Made by a program: the position numbers and the translations under genes. Shown piece by piece: positions 60,736 through 64,000 of a stretch of 64,000 nucleotides of DNA. Source of the DNA: Rotaria socialis (Eukaryota > Rotifera > Eurotatoria > Philodinida > Philodinidae); the NCBI GenBank assembly GCA_905331475.1, contig CAJNYU010000955.1, positions 124,001 through 188,000 of the forward strand, read 5' to 3'. How positions within the stretch are numbered: the stretch's first letter is position 1; every line of letters starts with the position of its first letter. The notes under the pieces are model-generated. The model did no database searches. It was not told the DNA's origin and saw only the letters and a program-made list of their open reading frames with translations.

Positions 60736-61320
60736 TGTAAATTTTTATTCGAATAAACCATATTTTTTTAATTATATACTCGAGAATTCGCTCTTCCTTG
60801 CTCAACAAAATATGTTTACCGAGAAGTTCTGGTTCATTATCAATTGCAACATCGCCACCAAGAAATGTGGCATCGATGATTCGCTCTCCTAATCATACTG
60901 CTATTTTTAATCCAGCATCTCAACCATAAATTCTTGCTAGCTCTGATAGATTTTCTTTATCGTAAAATATCAGATAATATTCAAGTGGAAAAATCAAATT
61001 TCTATTGAAAAGCAAATCATCACTTTATAGTATTACACAGTTGATAGCAATTAAAATTATGAAATAAAGGTGCGTGGAGTGTTGGTATAAATCTTTCCCC
61101 ATCTACACCCTGTCAGCATTGAGCGAGCGTACCATAAGGAACTATCATATTACATTCAAAAACTGGGAGGAATTCAGCAATTATTTTCATAAGGATAGAT
61201 CAAAATAATAATGATAATGATTTTTTGGTGGTAATAAATCGGCAGTTTTATATGAAGTTTTACAAAATCCTGGCATTTTCGACCTTGTTGTAATTCATGA
61301 GATGTTTGTGATGAATTATA
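60736..61320 (-). pseudogene. decayed coding stretch
   Basis: On the minus strand, 61014-60736 reads as one frame of ~90 codons with two internal stops. Protein-like segments are PLEYYLIFYDKENLSELARIYG, then after the stops GERIIDATFLGGDVAID and NEPELLGKHILLSKEERILE. Further upstream (about 61320-61030) are KCQDFVKLHIKLPIYYHQ and EFLPVFECNMIVPYGTLAQ, also stop-interrupted. Together they look like an eroded gene. Family not recognised. Confidence 0.35.
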
Positions 61321-61324
61321 TGTA

Positions 61325-61731
61325 CGGTCATCATCAGCAATTAACATCATATGAGACTAAATCCATGTTGATTACTATAACGAGTTAATTGTTCAACATA
61401 ATATAAAGTATAAATGAATGTTATGTATTATTATTATATGTAAGCTCAAGTCGTTAACTTTATCTTATGTTGATAAATTAACTAGTCATATGTTGATAAA
61501 TTATTCGTATTTAATATTAGTACTAAATATTGACCCTTGGTATATTTGTGTACTTGATATTTGTTTATTTGAAACATCGACTTATTAATTATTAGTGAAT
61601 TTTAGGTTTACGATACAGAATTAGTTTATCTCTGTTGTTATATTATCGTATAAGGTTATTGAATAGTTTATGTTTTTATAGTAATCAACATGAATTTAGT
61701 CTCAGATGATGTTAATTGCTGATGATGACCG
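61325..61731. mobile_element. 407-bp TA-flanked inverted-repeat element (Tc1/mariner-like MITE)
   Basis: The 54-bp termini 61325-61378 and 61678-61731 are inverted repeats with two mismatches, beginning CGGTCATCATCAGCAATTAAC. TA lies immediately outside each end (61323-61324 and 61732-61733), as expected for a Tc1/mariner-type TA target duplication. The interior is very AT-rich and non-coding. Because TA is only two bases, the superfamily assignment is tentative. Confidence 0.6.
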
Positions 61732-61763
61732 TACCAGAGACCGAAACTAATGTGCAAAAATGT

Positions 61764-61852
61764 CATTCGATTCGATTCCGGTTTTTAGGACCTTAATTCG
61801 GATTCGATTCGGCTTTTTTCGTTTTTCAAAATTGTAATTCGATTCGATTCGA
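61764..61852. repeat. ATTCGATTCG-type degenerate short repeat
   Basis: ATTCGATTCGATTC units occur at both ends of this ~90-bp segment and in the middle as GGATTCGATTCGG, interrupted by T-rich sequence. Such units often occur in non-autonomous transposon ends, but no boundaries are visible. Confidence 0.5.
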
Positions 61853-62904
61853 CTAAAATTGGGTTTACAAAATATATGGTATTCACTATTACATAGTATT
61901 GTTGTTTTCAGACTGCCATCTTCTTAGAATGAGAATAGTCTGTCGATTTTCTATAGAAATATGTTGAATAAATATAATTTATCAATATATACATAAGAAT
62001 TATTCATTTTTTCAAGAAAGAATCCATAAAATATAGATTAATGAACATATCTAAGTAGAGTAATTAAATAAGTTTATTTTCTATAGAACGAAGAAAAATA
62101 ATGTCATTTACTGTGTATGGATCTTTATTTACAGTTGACCGTAGCCATACCTAATAAATAAAGAGGTTGATATCAAGGCCCCAATCGCACTGGAAATGTG
62201 AATAAAGTTAGTCTTATTCAGTAATCTAATTGGTACATTAAGCATGATATTCAAAGAGTGATTTTGATCAGATGTGTCAAATATAAAAGTTGATCAAAAT
62301 TTTGATTGCATCAAATTATGCAGGATTCAGTAGAGATCAAAGTGCTCATTTTGAATATGTACTTTTTTAACATATTTTAAAACGAGATGCAATGTGACAG
62401 GGGCGCAAATTCTTGAGAATGTGGGTGACTGCAGCCAGAAGATATACACGCACACCCACCCCCTCAAGATTTAAATACTTTTTTCGATCGATGTCAAACT
62501 TGTGTGAAATAAAAGACCTCACAATTTGAATGAAGCCTAATAAATGGAGCACTTGTTCACTGCTATTGAAGCACTGAAAATTCATTGTAAGATTAGGTTC
62601 TAATCGTATCAGATAGGAAACCTAAATGTCTGAAAAACTTTGGATGTAGGTTGGATGTCTGTCATCCTTCACATCCTCTTTTCACACCACCTCTCATTAT
62701 GAACTAATCGAAAAGCTTCACTAATTCTCTAATTCAAATTCACGATTTCACCTTCGCTCAACGATCAAATATCAATTAGCGTATGAAAATGCAATCGAAT
62801 AACGACGGTGAATGTACGGTTGAAATCTAAATTATTTGAGATTATTTATTAATAGAAGTAGAAGATATTTACAGGTAGCAAAAAGAATTTCAGCGATTTG
62901 CAAT
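61853..62904. other. gene-free stretch with G-rich tract
   Basis: AT-rich, without a gene. A C-rich tract at about 62447-62464 (ACGCACACCCACCCCC, that is G-rich on the minus strand) resembles degenerate telomere-like sequence. Confidence 0.4.
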
Positions 62905-62964
62905 CATGGGTGTGGGTGTGAATATAATTCTATCCTGGATTCAACACCCACACCCACACCCATG
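62905..62964. repeat. head-to-head TGTGGG (telomere-like) repeats
   Basis: CATGGGTGTGGGTGTG (62905-62920) is repeated as its exact reverse complement at 62949-62964, around a 28-bp spacer. Including its inner side, the right copy extends to three CACCCA units. TGTGGG is the telomeric repeat reported for bdelloid rotifers. This makes an interstitial pair of telomere-like tracts facing each other. Confidence 0.65.
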
Positions 62965-64000
62965 CTGTTTAAGAAAACTTTGACGAATTTTAATATGAGA
63001 AGCATTTTGTAATATTGAACGAAAATGATAATTAAATTGACGTAAACGAGTCATGCATGAAATAATATCTCTTTCTAAGATAGATTCATCAATAAAATGA
63101 TTGGACCATCTTGACCTATAGCTAATAATAATTTTAAATATTCAACATTTGACAAATGTTGTAAGAAGGAAACGCAGGGTTCGTAGTTATTAAAATTTTG
63201 ATACATTATCATTGCCATTTGTTGCAAATGAGGGCACGAAATCTAAATTAGTAAATTCATTGAAACGTCATATCAAACATCTTACTTGCCGTTCTCATTT
63301 CAGAGATTAAATCCAATTGATTCTCAAAAACTATTGATTGAGTAAACCGGCGCATTCATTCAAGCCTCACAAAGATATACGAAGACGAGTTACTCGACTT
63401 AGTTGATCGAAATGTAATTGACCATTGGTAAATCTTATGGTTAAAATAAGATTCTCGTCAAATTCGAACGACTGAGTAGAATGCATAAGTGACGAACGAC
63501 ACAAGGTGGCTCTATTTTCCCCAAGATTGCAGTTGATTAGTATAACAACTTGAAGTATAAGTGAGACGAGAGGTTTACGAATTTCAAGACAGAACATCTG
63601 AAAGTTTCCTACAATAAATGTACACAAATATCACAATACTTTTGTCTCTTTTCTGGGTATAGTTCTTGAGAAAGAAATCAGAAGATCTAAAAAATTGTTC
63701 AAAATCATTATTTTCAATTGAAATATTGATTTTCTTAACAAAAGTAACGAATGAATCTCTTTTGCCTAAAATTTCAAGAGAGATTTTAACATTGTTAAAT
63801 GGCAAAAATCTTCCTTGTTTTTCTCACAGAAAATAAACTAACACGATATATATAATTACACAATTTACCTATTGTAGAAGGTATGCTTTTTTGAGAATGC
63901 TTAAGATCCAACATAGTTTTCAAAAATGTCAGACTTGGAAGAGTTCCATTTGCAGTTATTTTCAACAAAAGTTTGAATAGAAGAAATGTGACAAAGATTA
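62941..64000 (-). pseudogene. decayed multi-exon gene, LRR/F-box-like tail, running off the window edge
   Basis: Minus strand. An open exon enters from the right edge (to 63869) with NGTLPSLTFLKTMLDLKHSQ. It joins in phase to ~63807 onward (KRDSFVTFVKKINISIENND). Further on, 63627-63367 reads CLEIRKPLVSLILQVVIL and HFDQLSRVTRLRISL then stops. A last block, 63242-62941, reads CPHLQQMAMIMYQNF and FLQHLSNVEYLKLLLAIG, then needs a one-base shift near 63095-63100 to continue as FIDESILERDIISCMTRL. Its final codons are TGTGGG repeat units. The leucine-spaced pattern resembles bdelloid F-box/LRR-like families (moderate). The frameshift and stop indicate a broken gene. Confidence 0.45.

Noticed and set aside
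1..64000. tRNA, rRNA, CRISPR array or bacterial operon
   Set aside because: No tRNA A/B-box pair, rRNA segment or regularly spaced repeat was seen, and gene structure is eukaryotic throughout.

Overview
The window reads as nuclear DNA of a bdelloid rotifer (Adineta/Rotaria-like). It is AT-rich and its genes are split by very short GT-AG introns, mostly about 50-65 bp. The gene set is animal (SUMO, WRAP53, ATP13A1, GON4L, ACSF2) but is mixed with genes of bacterial character (an alanine racemase, a YbaY-like domain protein, an intronless allantoicase) and a cellular RNA-dependent RNA polymerase. TGTGGG-type repeats, the bdelloid telomere motif, occur near the right end. I rebuilt exon structures by hand from reading frames and splice sites. 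In every multi-exon model below the intron phases close exactly.

Layout. The left third is mainly plus strand: ACSF2 (396-2376), allantoicase (6691-7689), a Neuralized-type RING protein (8759-10274), a small acidic protein on the minus strand (10511-11041), SUMO (14393-14900) and a 13-exon GON4-like gene (15213-18890) with an internal tandem exon duplication. The middle is mainly minus strand: two tandem countin-like saposin-B genes (20679-23192), a BTB protein (23980-24703), an unrecognised plus-strand ORF (27363-27893), WRAP53 (28747-31203, 11 exons) and the P5A ATPase ATP13A1 (32816-40803, 24 exons). A YbaY-like gene lies inside an ATP13A1 intron on the opposite strand. These are followed by a secreted laminin-G/C-type-lectin protein (42048-44245), a small glycine-rich membrane protein (45019-45885), alanine racemase with an added signal-peptide exon (46269-47669), a four-pass membrane protein (49585-50391) and the RdRP (51841-56715, 6 exons).

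The last 7 kb hold no intact gene. They contain three decayed minus-strand coding stretches, a 404-bp hairpin MITE, a TA-flanked inverted-repeat element and telomere-like repeats arranged head to head. One copy of those repeats abuts the broken end of a pseudogene.

Short non-autonomous DNA transposons are scattered throughout: MULE-like at 35-145, piggyBac-like at 2936-3017, and hAT-like at 13410-13773, 55132-56052 and 59862-60265. The 55132-56052 element has a perfect 8-bp target duplication and lies inside an RdRP intron, just after the donor site.

I see no single multi-gene defence or metabolic cluster. The most notable items are the domesticated alanine racemase, the nested YbaY-like gene, the GON4L exon duplication, the recent hAT insertion in the RdRP gene, and the telomere-motif-capped pseudogene.
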